64,000 bases of DNA. Origin: Sphingobacteriales bacterium 46-32. Lineage in GTDB: Bacteria; Bacteroidota; Bacteroidia; Chitinophagales; Chitinophagaceae. This document shows, one piece after another, positions 9,421 to 18,034 of this stretch. Position numbers and translations under genes: made by a program. The stretch's first letter is position 1. Each line of letters begins with the position of its first letter. The stretch lies in contig MKTY01000018.1 in NCBI GenBank assembly GCA_001898485.1, forward strand, positions 124,001 through 188,000, read 5' to 3'. The notes beneath the pieces were generated by a model. It worked only from the letters and a program-made list of their open reading frames with translations. It searched no databases and was not told the DNA's origin.

Positions 9421-10470
9421 ATGAAAAGAAGGACCTTTCTCAAAAACTCACTGGCATTAGGTGCAGCCGGGCTGGTGAGTTCGCCATTTAATATCATTCA
9501 TGCACAATCGCGTAAAGGCGAAATCATTGGTCATGGCGATTTCCGCTACAGGATCAATGAATCGTGGGGAAAGCTTGACCCAGCCGTAAACCCTGTTAAA
9601 GACTGTCATGAAATGGTGATGGACAGCCGCAAGCGGCTTATCATGCTGACCAATGAAACCCGTAATAATATTATTGTCTACGACAAGAGCGGTAAATTGC
9701 TGGAGACCTGGGGACACCAGTTTCCTGGCGGTCATGGCCTCACCCTGCACAACGAAAATGGAACAGAATACCTTTATATAACCGATATTGACCTGGGCGA
9801 AGTATACAAGACCACACTCGATGGCCGTGTACTGCTCACTATACGCCATCCTAAATTCATAGGTGTATACGCGGAATGCGATAGATTCAAGCCTACCGAA
9901 ACCTGTATCGGCCCCAATGGAGATATTTATGTGGCAGATGGTTACGGCTCACAATTCATCCTGCAATATTCACCCAAAGGAGAATTCATCCGTAAGTTTG
10001 GCGGCGACAGCTATCGTGAGGATAATTTCAAACAAGTGCATGGAGTAGCGCTGGATACACGCGATGCTTCAAATCCTGTATTGATGTGCACCGACCGGAT
10101 GAAGAATTGCTTTAAACGGTTTTCGCTGGACGGTAAATATCTTGATTCTATCTATCTGCCCGGCATCTATATGAGCCGGCCGGTGATTGACGACGATATG
10201 CTGTATGCCGGCGTTTGTTTTTCGGCACTCAAACATCATATGCTCACTTACAATTCCGGGTTTGTAACCATTGTAAATAAGCAGGGCAGGGTAGTATCCA
10301 ACCCCGGTGGTACACGCCCCCGATACAAAAACGGAGAACCTGAACTGATGGTGCAGGACAAACCCATCTTCAAACATTGTCACGATGTATGTGTAGATGA
10401 TGATAAGAATCTCTATGTGTGCCAGTGGAACGCAGGAGGTACCTATCCTGTGAAACTGGAACGAGTATAA
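9421..10470 (+). CDS. Tat-exported NHL/six-bladed beta-propeller protein
   Basis: About 349 residues. The start MKRRTFLKNSLALGAAG is a twin-arginine leader (RRTFLK), followed by an exported beta-propeller with repeated NHL-like strands (NGDIYVADGYGSQFI, KNLYVCQWNAGG). I place the start at ATG 9421, one base after the previous stop; a TTG three codons upstream is in frame but would overlap the DUF1501 gene. Propellers of this kind bind ligands or carry hydrolase or peroxidase-like sites, and no catalytic motif is certain here. Its place inside the four-gene cytochrome/DUF1501 cluster suggests a binding or scaffold role in that exported complex (inference). Confidence 0.85.
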   Translation: MKRRTFLKNSLALGAAGLVSSPFNIIHAQSRKGEIIGHGDFRYRINESWGKLDPAVNPVKDCHEMVMDSRKRLIMLTNETRNNIIVYDKSGKLLETWGHQFPGGHGLTLHNENGTEYLYITDIDLGEVYKTTLDGRVLLTIRHPKFIGVYAECDRFKPTETCIGPNGDIYVADGYGSQFILQYSPKGEFIRKFGGDSYREDNFKQVHGVALDTRDASNPVLMCTDRMKNCFKRFSLDGKYLDSIYLPGIYMSRPVIDDDMLYAGVCFSALKHHMLTYNSGFVTIVNKQGRVVSNPGGTRPRYKNGEPELMVQDKPIFKHCHDVCVDDDKNLYVCQWNAGGTYPVKLERV

Positions 10471-10493
10471 TTTAATGCGATAAAGAAACCGGA

Positions 10494-11891
10494 ATGCTGC
10501 TTAGTCTTGGCGAATGGATGAATTATTTTGGACATTTTCACCCGCTGTTTGTCCATTTACCTATCGGGATACTGATACTGGTATTTGTGCTGGAATATAT
10601 TCAGGTCAGGTCAAAACAGAATGATCTGCGGAGGGCCATATCCATTTCGCTGGCTGCCGGTTTTATTACAGCAGTATTTTCCTGCCTGGCCGGATGGCTA
10701 TTGGGGCAGGATGGAGGCTATGCAGCAACTACGCTGCAGCTGCACCAGTGGATGGGCATCAGCCTTGCTGCCGTAACAGGCATAGGCTGGTGGCTGCAAA
10801 AATATGCGGCACCCCGTTTTTACCGTTTCATACTCGCGGTCATTTTCCTTTTGCTTATGATCACCGGTCACTATGGTGGCAGCCTTACGCATGGCGATGA
10901 TTACCTCACAGCCGGATTGCCGCAACCTGTTGCTGGCTGGCTCGGGACAGAAGCCAAAAAAGATTCGGTCAGGCCACGTACTCCTGTTGCGGATATCAAC
11001 CGGGCACAGGTATATGCTGATCTTGTAATGCCGGTATTGCAGGAAAAATGTTATAGCTGTCATAGCGCGCAGAAGATAAAAGGGGCATTGCGCCTTGATA
11101 CCGAAACCCAGCTGATGAAAGGTGGTAAACATGGCCCGGTGGTAAAAGCTGGTGATGCCGATGCGAGCGAACTGATCAAAAGGCTGCTGCTGCCTGCTGA
11201 AGATGATAAACGGATGCCGCCAAAAGACAAAGAGCAGCTTACCAAAGAAGAAATAGCCCTGCTGCACTGGTGGGTAAGCGCCGGACTACCTATGAAACAA
11301 CAAGTGGCGGAGATGAAGCCAGACTCGGCTACTACTCAGTTACTGCATACATTTGCCAGCGGCGCAACTACGGCCAGCACACCCGCACCGTTGTCGCCGG
11401 TGCTGGCGACAAAACCGCCGGCTGCCGACTCCATGGCTGTGCAGGCGTTAATCAAACGGAAAGTACTGGTAAGTCCCATCGCCAAAGAACAAACCCTGCT
11501 GGATGTGAGCTGTATCAATGCCGCCGATATTACCGATACAGATATGCCCTTGCTGCTGGCCGTAGCGAATAACATTGTTTTTCTTCAGGCAGAAAACACA
11601 CGGATCAGCAATGCCGGGCTAAAAGAATTTAGCCGCTTTACCAACCTGGTGCGGCTCAACCTTGCTGGTACCGGCATTAACAGCAGCGGCATTACATCCT
11701 TATTGTCACTTACACATCTGGAGTATATTAACCTTACAGGCACCCAGCTCGATGATGCGGGACTGATGCAGCTGGCTGGTTTACCAGCCCTAAAGAAAAT
11801 ATATGCCTGGAATACCCGTGTTACTACTGCCGGAGCCGCCGCCTTCAGAACAAAAAAGCCGGACATACAACTGCAGTTGGGGACAGAATGA
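10494..11891 (+). CDS. DUF2231 membrane / c-type cytochrome / leucine-rich repeat protein
   Basis: A 465-residue fusion. Residues 1-135 hold about four hydrophobic helices of the DUF2231 type (starting HFHPLFVHLPIGILIL). Then comes a PSCyt1 c-type cytochrome domain with heme motif CYSCH (residues 186-190) and downstream KRMPPKDKEQLT, typical of the domain. The last 120 residues are leucine-rich repeats (NAGLKEFSRFTNLVRLNLAGT and following). It ends the four-gene series beginning at 4746, 23 bp after the propeller gene. A membrane anchor, one heme and a protein-binding LRR suit an electron-transfer partner for the PSD1 cytochrome, which is an inference. Domain calls are confident; the role is not. 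Confidence 0.9.
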   Translation: MLLSLGEWMNYFGHFHPLFVHLPIGILILVFVLEYIQVRSKQNDLRRAISISLAAGFITAVFSCLAGWLLGQDGGYAATTLQLHQWMGISLAAVTGIGWWLQKYAAPRFYRFILAVIFLLLMITGHYGGSLTHGDDYLTAGLPQPVAGWLGTEAKKDSVRPRTPVADINRAQVYADLVMPVLQEKCYSCHSAQKIKGALRLDTETQLMKGGKHGPVVKAGDADASELIKRLLLPAEDDKRMPPKDKEQLTKEEIALLHWWVSAGLPMKQQVAEMKPDSATTQLLHTFASGATTASTPAPLSPVLATKPPAADSMAVQALIKRKVLVSPIAKEQTLLDVSCINAADITDTDMPLLLAVANNIVFLQAENTRISNAGLKEFSRFTNLVRLNLAGTGINSSGITSLLSLTHLEYINLTGTQLDDAGLMQLAGLPALKKIYAWNTRVTTAGAAAFRTKKPDIQLQLGTE

Positions 11892-12087
11892 ATAGTGAAT
11901 ACCGGTAATATGGGTGAAGAAATAAGTGAAAGCTCTGCTTTGAGAGTCAATGCATTGTGTGGTTTTTATAAAAACCCCTGCAATCATTTAAGATATTCTA
12001 CCCGGCAACAGCGCAAATTTCCAAGATTTGTAAAATGCCGGTCCCTGTACCGGAACACTCAGAACCAGATCGAAGATATTATCACGT

Positions 12088-14037
12088 ATGCGGTTTGTTT
12101 GCCAATTGGCCCTTCTCTTGTTGATCCCCATTTTACTCACTGCACAGGTGAAAAGGGATATGCTTATCCATGCAGCCACAGCTGCTCAGCTGAGTACTCA
12201 TTTTGATCCCGCCACCGTCAATGCCCTTTATCCCGCTTACGAAAACAGGAAGGCCTGGGACTCCATTGCTCCTGCTTACCGGCACCAGCTCATCAGCCAG
12301 GGAGAGGAGGCGCTCGATTACAAATGGCAGGTGGTACCGGCTTCAGTGTACCTGGAGTTTGTACGCACCGGCGAGCGTTATGTAATGGAAGATCTTTTTA
12401 ACCAGAATCTCAATGCCATCAAAAAGCTGGCGTTTGCAGAACTGGCCGAAGGCCGCAAACGGTTCATACCCCAACTCATCAACGGTGTATGGGCTATGTG
12501 CGAGATCACGAGCTGGTCTATTTCGGCAAGTATCGGCCTGCAAAAAAAGGGAGCCGGCCTGCCCGATGTGGAAGAACCAATTGTAGAGCTTGGGGCTGGT
12601 ATCACAGCCAACGCAATGGCCTGGACATATCACTTTTTCAAAAAAGCCTTTGCTGAAGTAAATCCGCTGATAGCTTCACGCCTGAAACTGGAAATCACCC
12701 GCCGCTTCCTCACGCCGTATTATACCCGCAACGATTTTTGGTGGATGGCGCTGGATGGCCGTCCCCGTATGGTTAATAACTGGAATGTGTGGCTCAACTA
12801 CAATGCGCTTACCTGTCTGTTGCTGGTAGAAGATGACCGGCAGAAACAGCTTGATGGCATTTACAAAAGCATGCGATCGGTCGATCAGTTTATCAATTAT
12901 TACAAAAACGATGGCGCTTGTGAAGAAGGCCCGGCCTACTGGTCGCACGCCGGAGGAATGTTGTACAACTACCTGGCGCTGCTAAAACAGGCTACCGGTG
13001 GGTTTGTCAATCTTTTTGACAGCACGCTTATCCGCAATATCGGCAGCTATATCTGCAAAGCCTATATCGACAGCAATTATTATCTCAACTATGCCGATGC
13101 TTCGGCCCGCCTGCGGGGAGATGTCGGACTGATCTACCAGTTTGGAAAAGCATTGCAGGATAAGAGTATGACCAGTTTTGGTGCTTACCTGGCCAGACAA
13201 CAACACCTGGCAGACAGCTTACCCGCCGATACGTATTATGGCATGCTGCGTCATCTGTTCAGTGCGGGTGAAATTCTGGCCGCAACAGCGCAACCTCCAT
13301 ATCTCCGCGATGCCTGGATGCCGGAAACGGGTATTGCTGTAGCACGCGATGAAGCAGGTACTGCCAAAGGTTTTTATTTCTCTGCACTGGCAGGCCACAA
13401 CGATGAAAGTCATAATCACAACGATGTAGGCACCTGTGTACTTTTTTATAACGGGCAACCCATACTTATTGATGTGGGCAATGAAACATACAACCGTCAA
13501 ACTTTCAGCGCCGAACGGTACAGTATCTGGACCATGCGCTCGGCTTATCACAACGTGCCGCTGATCAATGGTGTTGAGCAGAAGGAGGGCAAACGGTTTG
13601 CCGCAACTGCCGTGCAGTTCCATTCATCAGCCACGCAGGCGAGCTTTACGGCAGATATTGCAGCAGCCTATCCTGAAGCAGCAGCAGTAAAAAAATGGAA
13701 ACGGAGCTATGAACTGAAACGGAAAAAATCATTTCTGATCAGCGATCAGTACAGTCTTATTACAAACAACGGCAAAACTGAATTGCATTTTATGACCAGT
13801 GCACAGGTGCAGGTAGTCAAAGATGGTTTGCTCAGGTTTACCATAGGAGAGGTTAGCCTGGATATGACTTATTCTCCTAAACTTTTTCAGGTAAAACTGG
13901 AACCTGTAGAGGTCAACGATAAAAAATTACTGCAAAGCTGGCCGCCAGTCATTACCCGGCTGGTATTGCAGCTTACTAACACACAAACAGAAGGAAACAC
14001 AGAACTGCTTTTTCGACCATCGAAACAGCCTTATTAA
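12088..14037 (+). CDS. Heparinase II/III family polysaccharide lyase-like protein
   Basis: A 649-residue secreted protein with signal peptide MRFVCQLALLLLIPILLTAQ. The N-terminal part is an alpha/alpha toroid (helical pairs to about residue 370). The C-terminal part is a heparinase II/III-like beta domain around residues 410-560, with GHNDESHNHNDVGT followed by ILIDVGNETY and an SAYHNVPLIN stretch, as in the family. The family cleaves uronate-containing polysaccharides by beta-elimination, leaving unsaturated uronyl ends. The gene immediately downstream is an unsaturated glucuronyl hydrolase, which would act on exactly those products. The substrate (heparin-like, alginate-like or other) cannot be told from sequence. 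Confidence 0.9.
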   Translation: MRFVCQLALLLLIPILLTAQVKRDMLIHAATAAQLSTHFDPATVNALYPAYENRKAWDSIAPAYRHQLISQGEEALDYKWQVVPASVYLEFVRTGERYVMEDLFNQNLNAIKKLAFAELAEGRKRFIPQLINGVWAMCEITSWSISASIGLQKKGAGLPDVEEPIVELGAGITANAMAWTYHFFKKAFAEVNPLIASRLKLEITRRFLTPYYTRNDFWWMALDGRPRMVNNWNVWLNYNALTCLLLVEDDRQKQLDGIYKSMRSVDQFINYYKNDGACEEGPAYWSHAGGMLYNYLALLKQATGGFVNLFDSTLIRNIGSYICKAYIDSNYYLNYADASARLRGDVGLIYQFGKALQDKSMTSFGAYLARQQHLADSLPADTYYGMLRHLFSAGEILAATAQPPYLRDAWMPETGIAVARDEAGTAKGFYFSALAGHNDESHNHNDVGTCVLFYNGQPILIDVGNETYNRQTFSAERYSIWTMRSAYHNVPLINGVEQKEGKRFAATAVQFHSSATQASFTADIAAAYPEAAAVKKWKRSYELKRKKSFLISDQYSLITNNGKTELHFMTSAQVQVVKDGLLRFTIGEVSLDMTYSPKLFQVKLEPVEVNDKKLLQSWPPVITRLVLQLTNTQTEGNTELLFRPSKQPY

Positions 14038-14047
14038 ATCTTATTGC

Positions 14048-15346
14048 ATGAAAAGATACGCTACTCTTTTACTTGGTCTGACCGTTGTGCTGGGGGCATC
14101 GAAGTGTCCGGATAATGAAACAAAATTTGTAAACGATAATATGCAGTCGGCCGGCAACCAGGTCAAACTGCTGCTGAAAGATGCGGGTACGGGCAACAGG
14201 TTTCCCCGTACTATTAACAGCCAGGGCAAACTGGTATCTACCAGCATGTATGACTGGACTCCCGGTTTTTTCCCCGGTAGCCTATGGTATTCATATGAGT
14301 ATTCGCAGGATCCGGCCTTGAAGCAGGCTGCTACCCAATGGACGGAAAAACTGGAGCCGCTGCGTGACTTTAAGGATCATCATGATCTGGGTTTTATGAT
14401 GTACTGCAGCTATGGTAATGCTTATCGCCTAACCGGCAAAGAGGCTTACCGCGAAAACCTGATACGGGCCGCCCGCTCACTCTGCACCCGATTTGATCCA
14501 GTGACCGGTTGTATCAAGTCGTGGAACAGCTTCAAGTCATGGCACGGCGACAAGACGTATAATTTTCCGGTGATAATAGACAATATGATGAACCTGGAAT
14601 TGTTGTTTTTTGCAACAAGGGTTACAGGCGACAGTTCTTTTTATAAAGTAGCTGTTACGCATGCCAATACCACACTCAAAAATCATTTCCGCAAAGACTT
14701 CAGTTCGTATCATGTAGTATGTTATGATACGCTTACGGGCAAGGTACTGGCGCAGGAAACTGCACAGGGCTATGCAGATAATTCTACCTGGTCGCGCGGT
14801 CATGCCTGGGCTATCTATGGATATACCATGTCTTATCGCGAAACACAGGATCCCCAATACCTCGATGCGGCTATCCGCCTGGCCGACTGGTATCTCAACA
14901 ATAAAAATCTGCCTGCGGATAAAGTGCCATTATGGGATTTTAATGTCCAGGAAAAAGGATATACACCCGGCATTAAATCAAATGCCAATGTGGTGAATAA
15001 ACCTTATCGCGATGCATCAGCGGCGGCTATTACCTGCTCTGCCTTATTTGAACTGAGCACATTTGCCGGGAATAAGAACGAAGGCTACCGCGCTGCCGCC
15101 ATTTCCACCCTCCATTCGCTGGCTGGTTCTGCTTATCGTGCAGATGCAAACACCAATGGAAATTTTCTGCTCAGGCATAGTGTGGGCAGTATTCCGCACG
15201 ACACCGAAATTGATGTGCCATTAGTGTATGCCGACTATTATTTTCTGGAAGCACTGCTTCGTTATAAAAAATTGCTCGGAGGCGCCACCCAACTGGTATC
15301 CTATACAGATCCGATCTATGACAGAAAACCGGCTGCTGCGCCCTGA
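14048..15346 (+). CDS. GH88 unsaturated glucuronyl hydrolase
   Basis: A 432-residue glycoside hydrolase family 88 protein. These enzymes remove the 4,5-unsaturated uronic acid that polysaccharide lyases leave at the non-reducing end. Visible family features are an alpha6/alpha6 barrel with the two expected Asp regions (KDHHDLGFMMYCS and VIIDNMMNLELLF) and the hallmark DNSTWSRGHAWAIYG. The N-terminus is a signal peptide (MKRYATLLLGLTVVLGAS), so it acts outside the cytoplasm. The Cys after it does not fit a good lipobox. It lies 10 bp after the heparinase-like gene, a classic lyase plus GH88 pair and almost certainly co-transcribed. Confidence 0.94.
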   Translation: MKRYATLLLGLTVVLGASKCPDNETKFVNDNMQSAGNQVKLLLKDAGTGNRFPRTINSQGKLVSTSMYDWTPGFFPGSLWYSYEYSQDPALKQAATQWTEKLEPLRDFKDHHDLGFMMYCSYGNAYRLTGKEAYRENLIRAARSLCTRFDPVTGCIKSWNSFKSWHGDKTYNFPVIIDNMMNLELLFFATRVTGDSSFYKVAVTHANTTLKNHFRKDFSSYHVVCYDTLTGKVLAQETAQGYADNSTWSRGHAWAIYGYTMSYRETQDPQYLDAAIRLADWYLNNKNLPADKVPLWDFNVQEKGYTPGIKSNANVVNKPYRDASAAAITCSALFELSTFAGNKNEGYRAAAISTLHSLAGSAYRADANTNGNFLLRHSVGSIPHDTEIDVPLVYADYYFLEALLRYKKLLGGATQLVSYTDPIYDRKPAAAP

Positions 15347-15416
15347 TGATACAGGTGCCGGTTTGTAAATATCTGCCGGCACCTGGTCGTTTTCCATACC
15401 ACCACAAACGATTGGC

Positions 15417-16769
15417 ATGCAAAAAATTTCCCGACAATCTTATATCTGCTATACAGCAGCCATCGGCGGGCTGCTGTTTGGCTTCGATACCGCCGTCATC
15501 TCCGGTGCCCTGCAACCTATAAAGGCGCAGTTTGGATTAAATACCATTATGGAGGGCTGGCTGGTGAGCAGTGGATTGCTGGGTTGTATTTTGGGAGTAG
15601 CTTTTACAGGGATGGCAGCTGATCGTATTGGCCGCAGAAAGAGTATTGTGATAGCGGCTGTGATGTTTCTATTATCAGCTATTACCTGTACAGCCGGCTT
15701 TTCAGTATCCATGCTGATTGCAGGCCGTATCATTGGTGGCATTGGGGTAGGAATGGCATCGGTACTGTCACCTATGTATATCACTGAGTTTGCTCCGGCG
15801 TCAAAACGCGGACAAATGGTGTCTTATTATCAGCTGGCGATTACCGTGGGTATTCTGCTGGCTTATTTCTCCAACGCCTTGCTCGACACCCCGGCCGCAC
15901 AACAACTTTTTCAAACGGAAGTATGGCGACCGATGTTCCTCGTCATGGCATTGCCTTCCTTACTTTTTTTACTACTGCTGGCCCGCGTTCCTGAAAGCCC
16001 GCGCTGGCTCATGCGTATGCGCGAAAAGCAGGAGGCTGCTACAGTATTGCAACAGGTAATGTCTGCCGAAGAGGCAGCACAGGCCTACCGGTCTATTGAA
16101 GAAGCTGCCCAGCGTAATGCCGGCCGCCGCCGCTCCCTGCTGTCACCCGGTATCCGGTTGCCACTGATCATTGGCATTGTGCTGGCCGTATTTCAGCAGT
16201 TTTCAGGTATCAATGCAATCATTTATTATGGCCCCAGCATTTTTGAAAAAGCCGGGATCGACAGTAAAAATGCGCTGTTGTTTCAGGTGATCATAGGAGC
16301 TGTAAACGTGCTGGCTACATTCATTGCAGTGCGCTGGGTAGATAGCTATGGACGAAAACGACTGATGCAGATCGGCCTCTCCGGTATTGTGTTTACACTC
16401 ATTCTGTGTGGTGCATTATTCTATACCGGACATACACAGGGGCCCTGGTTGTTGGTATTAATGTTGTTGTTCATCGCCTGCTTTGCATTTTCATTGGGCC
16501 CCATCACCTGGGTTATAATAAATGAAATATTTCCAACCGATGTGCGTGCACGTGCAGTGGCGATATGTACACTTATGTTGTGGATAGCGGTGGCAATGGT
16601 TGGGCAGTTTGTTCCCTGGCTGCTGAGCAAGGCAGGTGCGGCCAGCATGTTCTGGCTCTTTGCCGGATGCAGTTTGTTTAACCTGCTTTTCAGTTCGGCC
16701 ATGGTGAAAGAAACACGGGGCAAAACACTGGAAGAAATGGAAGATATGTATGTGGTCGCCTCTAATTAA
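15417..16769 (+). CDS. Sugar porter family MFS transporter
   Basis: A 450-residue major facilitator protein with 12 predicted membrane helices. Sugar-porter signatures are present: GFDTAVISGA in helix 1, DRIGRRKS between helices 2 and 3, PESPRWLM after helix 6, QQFSGINAIIYYGP in helix 7, and a DSYGRKRLM loop. It should import a mono- or disaccharide across the inner membrane, probably with protons. Being 70 bp behind the GH88 gene, it probably takes up the sugar released by the lyase/GH88 pair (inference). Length and start (ATG 15417) are normal. Confidence 0.94.
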   Translation: MQKISRQSYICYTAAIGGLLFGFDTAVISGALQPIKAQFGLNTIMEGWLVSSGLLGCILGVAFTGMAADRIGRRKSIVIAAVMFLLSAITCTAGFSVSMLIAGRIIGGIGVGMASVLSPMYITEFAPASKRGQMVSYYQLAITVGILLAYFSNALLDTPAAQQLFQTEVWRPMFLVMALPSLLFLLLLARVPESPRWLMRMREKQEAATVLQQVMSAEEAAQAYRSIEEAAQRNAGRRRSLLSPGIRLPLIIGIVLAVFQQFSGINAIIYYGPSIFEKAGIDSKNALLFQVIIGAVNVLATFIAVRWVDSYGRKRLMQIGLSGIVFTLILCGALFYTGHTQGPWLLVLMLLFIACFAFSLGPITWVIINEIFPTDVRARAVAICTLMLWIAVAMVGQFVPWLLSKAGAASMFWLFAGCSLFNLLFSSAMVKETRGKTLEEMEDMYVVASN

Positions 16770-16803
16770 ACTGATCGATCAACAACCCTCAAAATAACTG
16801 ACG

Positions 16804-17820
16804 ATGAAAACGAGACGGGAATTTTTACAACAATCAATTATGGGATCAGCTGGTATGCTTGCTGCAGGTCCACTGATGTCCTGTACAGCAACACCAAAAC
16901 CAGCTAGTCCCATTGTAATTTCTACCTGGGATTTTGGCAAAGAAGCAAATGGTGCAGCCTGGGAAGTATTAAGTAAACAAGGCTATGCACTGGATGCAGT
17001 AGAAGCCGGTGTGCGTGTGCCCGAAGCAGACCCGAAAGGAAATAGCGTGGGATATGGCGGACTGCCTGACCGTGATGGGCGTGTTACCCTCGATGCCTGC
17101 ATTATGGACGATAAATATAATTGCGGCTCGGTGATGTGCCTGGAGCATATCATGCATCCCATATCTGTGGCCAGGCTGGTGATGGAAAAAACACCGCATA
17201 TCATCCTCAGTGGCGAAGGAGCCCTGCGGTTTGCACTGGCCAACGGATTCAAAAAAGAAAACCTGCTCACACCCCGAAGTGAAAAAGCCTGGCGTGAATG
17301 GCTGAAAACATCCAACTATTCGCCCGAGATCAACAGCGAAAACAAAGGATATAATAAAGACAATGACCCCATGCCGGGTGGAGTAGACAATCATGATACC
17401 ATTGGCATGCTGGCACTCGACAGCTCTGGCCGCATGAGTGGTGCATGCACAACCAGTGGCCTGGCCTATAAAATGCATGGCCGCGTGGGTGACTCACCGG
17501 TAATAGGAGCCGGTCTGTATGTGGAACCGGAAGTAGGTGCTGCCACTGCTACAGGAGTGGGTGAAGAGGTGATCCGCATAGTGGGCGCACACCTTATCGT
17601 AGAACTGATGCGCCAGGGATATAAACCCGAAGCAGCCTGTAAAGAAGCTGCCCAGCGTATCATCAAACGTAACCCCGCTAAAGCCAAAACCATTCAGGTC
17701 GGATTCCTGGCATTGAGCAAAACAGGAGAGTATGGTGCCTATGCTTTGCAGAAAGGTTTTACGTATTCGGTCAAAAGCGGATCGGAAGATATAGTAAAAA
17801 TGGCGGGCAGTATTTATTAA
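16804..17820 (+). CDS. N4-(beta-N-acetylglucosaminyl)-L-asparaginase (glycosylasparaginase)
   Basis: A 338-residue N-terminal-nucleophile hydrolase that cleaves the GlcNAc-Asn bond of glycopeptides. The precursor is cut before the nucleophile Thr199 in the motif NHDTIGMLAL, and the substrate site GRVGDSPVIGAGLY follows. The N-terminus is a twin-arginine leader (TRREFLQ) with a possible lipobox ending at Cys27 (LMSC), so the enzyme is exported. It follows the sugar transporter by 34 bp. With the lyase and beta-galactosidase nearby it suggests that protein-linked glycans are at least part of the diet of this locus. Two repeat families start directly after its stop codon. Confidence 0.93.
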   Translation: MKTRREFLQQSIMGSAGMLAAGPLMSCTATPKPASPIVISTWDFGKEANGAAWEVLSKQGYALDAVEAGVRVPEADPKGNSVGYGGLPDRDGRVTLDACIMDDKYNCGSVMCLEHIMHPISVARLVMEKTPHIILSGEGALRFALANGFKKENLLTPRSEKAWREWLKTSNYSPEINSENKGYNKDNDPMPGGVDNHDTIGMLALDSSGRMSGACTTSGLAYKMHGRVGDSPVIGAGLYVEPEVGAATATGVGEEVIRIVGAHLIVELMRQGYKPEAACKEAAQRIIKRNPAKAKTIQVGFLALSKTGEYGAYALQKGFTYSVKSGSEDIVKMAGSIY

Positions 17821-17880
17821 GTTTAAAGGTATAATGGTATAAAAGTATAAAGTGTTTAAAGAGTTTAAGGTGTTTAAAGG
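17821..17880 (+). repeat. TATAAAGG/TTTAAAGG short-period repeat after a stop codon
   Basis: The 60 bases after the glycosylasparaginase stop consist of about seven 8-9 base units alternating TTTAAAGG, TATAATGG, TATAAAAG and TTTAAAGAG. The same family, in the same orientation relative to the preceding stop, occurs at 26683-26742 (plus) and 27541-27580 (minus). Function unknown. Confidence 0.8.
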
Positions 17881-17883
17881 GGA

Positions 17884-17911
17884 ATGTGCTGATGTGCTGA
17901 TGTGCTGGTGA
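17884..17911 (+). repeat. ATGTGCTG octamer repeat
   Basis: Three copies of the octamer ATGTGCTG followed by a GTGAGAG tail. Related arrays lie at 29471-29505, 35033-35062 and 35349-35379. It sits in a 214-bp intergenic region in which three different repeat families are strung together. Confidence 0.8.
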
Positions 17912-17937
17912 GAGTATCGGCGGAGTTCTTTACTATT

Positions 17938-18031
17938 CACTGTCAACTGTTAACTGTCAACTGTCAACTGTCCACTGTTAACTATCCACTGTTAACTGTC
18001 ATCTGTCATCTGTCAACTGTCAACTGCCCAC
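17938..18031 (+). repeat. ACTGTYA heptamer tandem repeat upstream of the DUF2264 gene
   Basis: About thirteen tandem heptamers of the form ACTGTCA, ACTGTTA or TCTGTCA fill the 95 bases before the ATG at 18035, ending four bases short of it. The units vary but hold the 7-base period throughout. The array occupies the place of a promoter/leader. It may be a slippage-prone spacer or a dispersed repeat that inserted there. Confidence 0.85.
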
Positions 18032-18034
18032 TAT

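Noticed and set aside
17938-18031. Possible CRISPR-like array
   Set aside because: The period is 7 bases with no separate spacers and no cas genes; it is a simple tandem repeat. The octamer arrays and the 120-bp repeat fail for the same reason.
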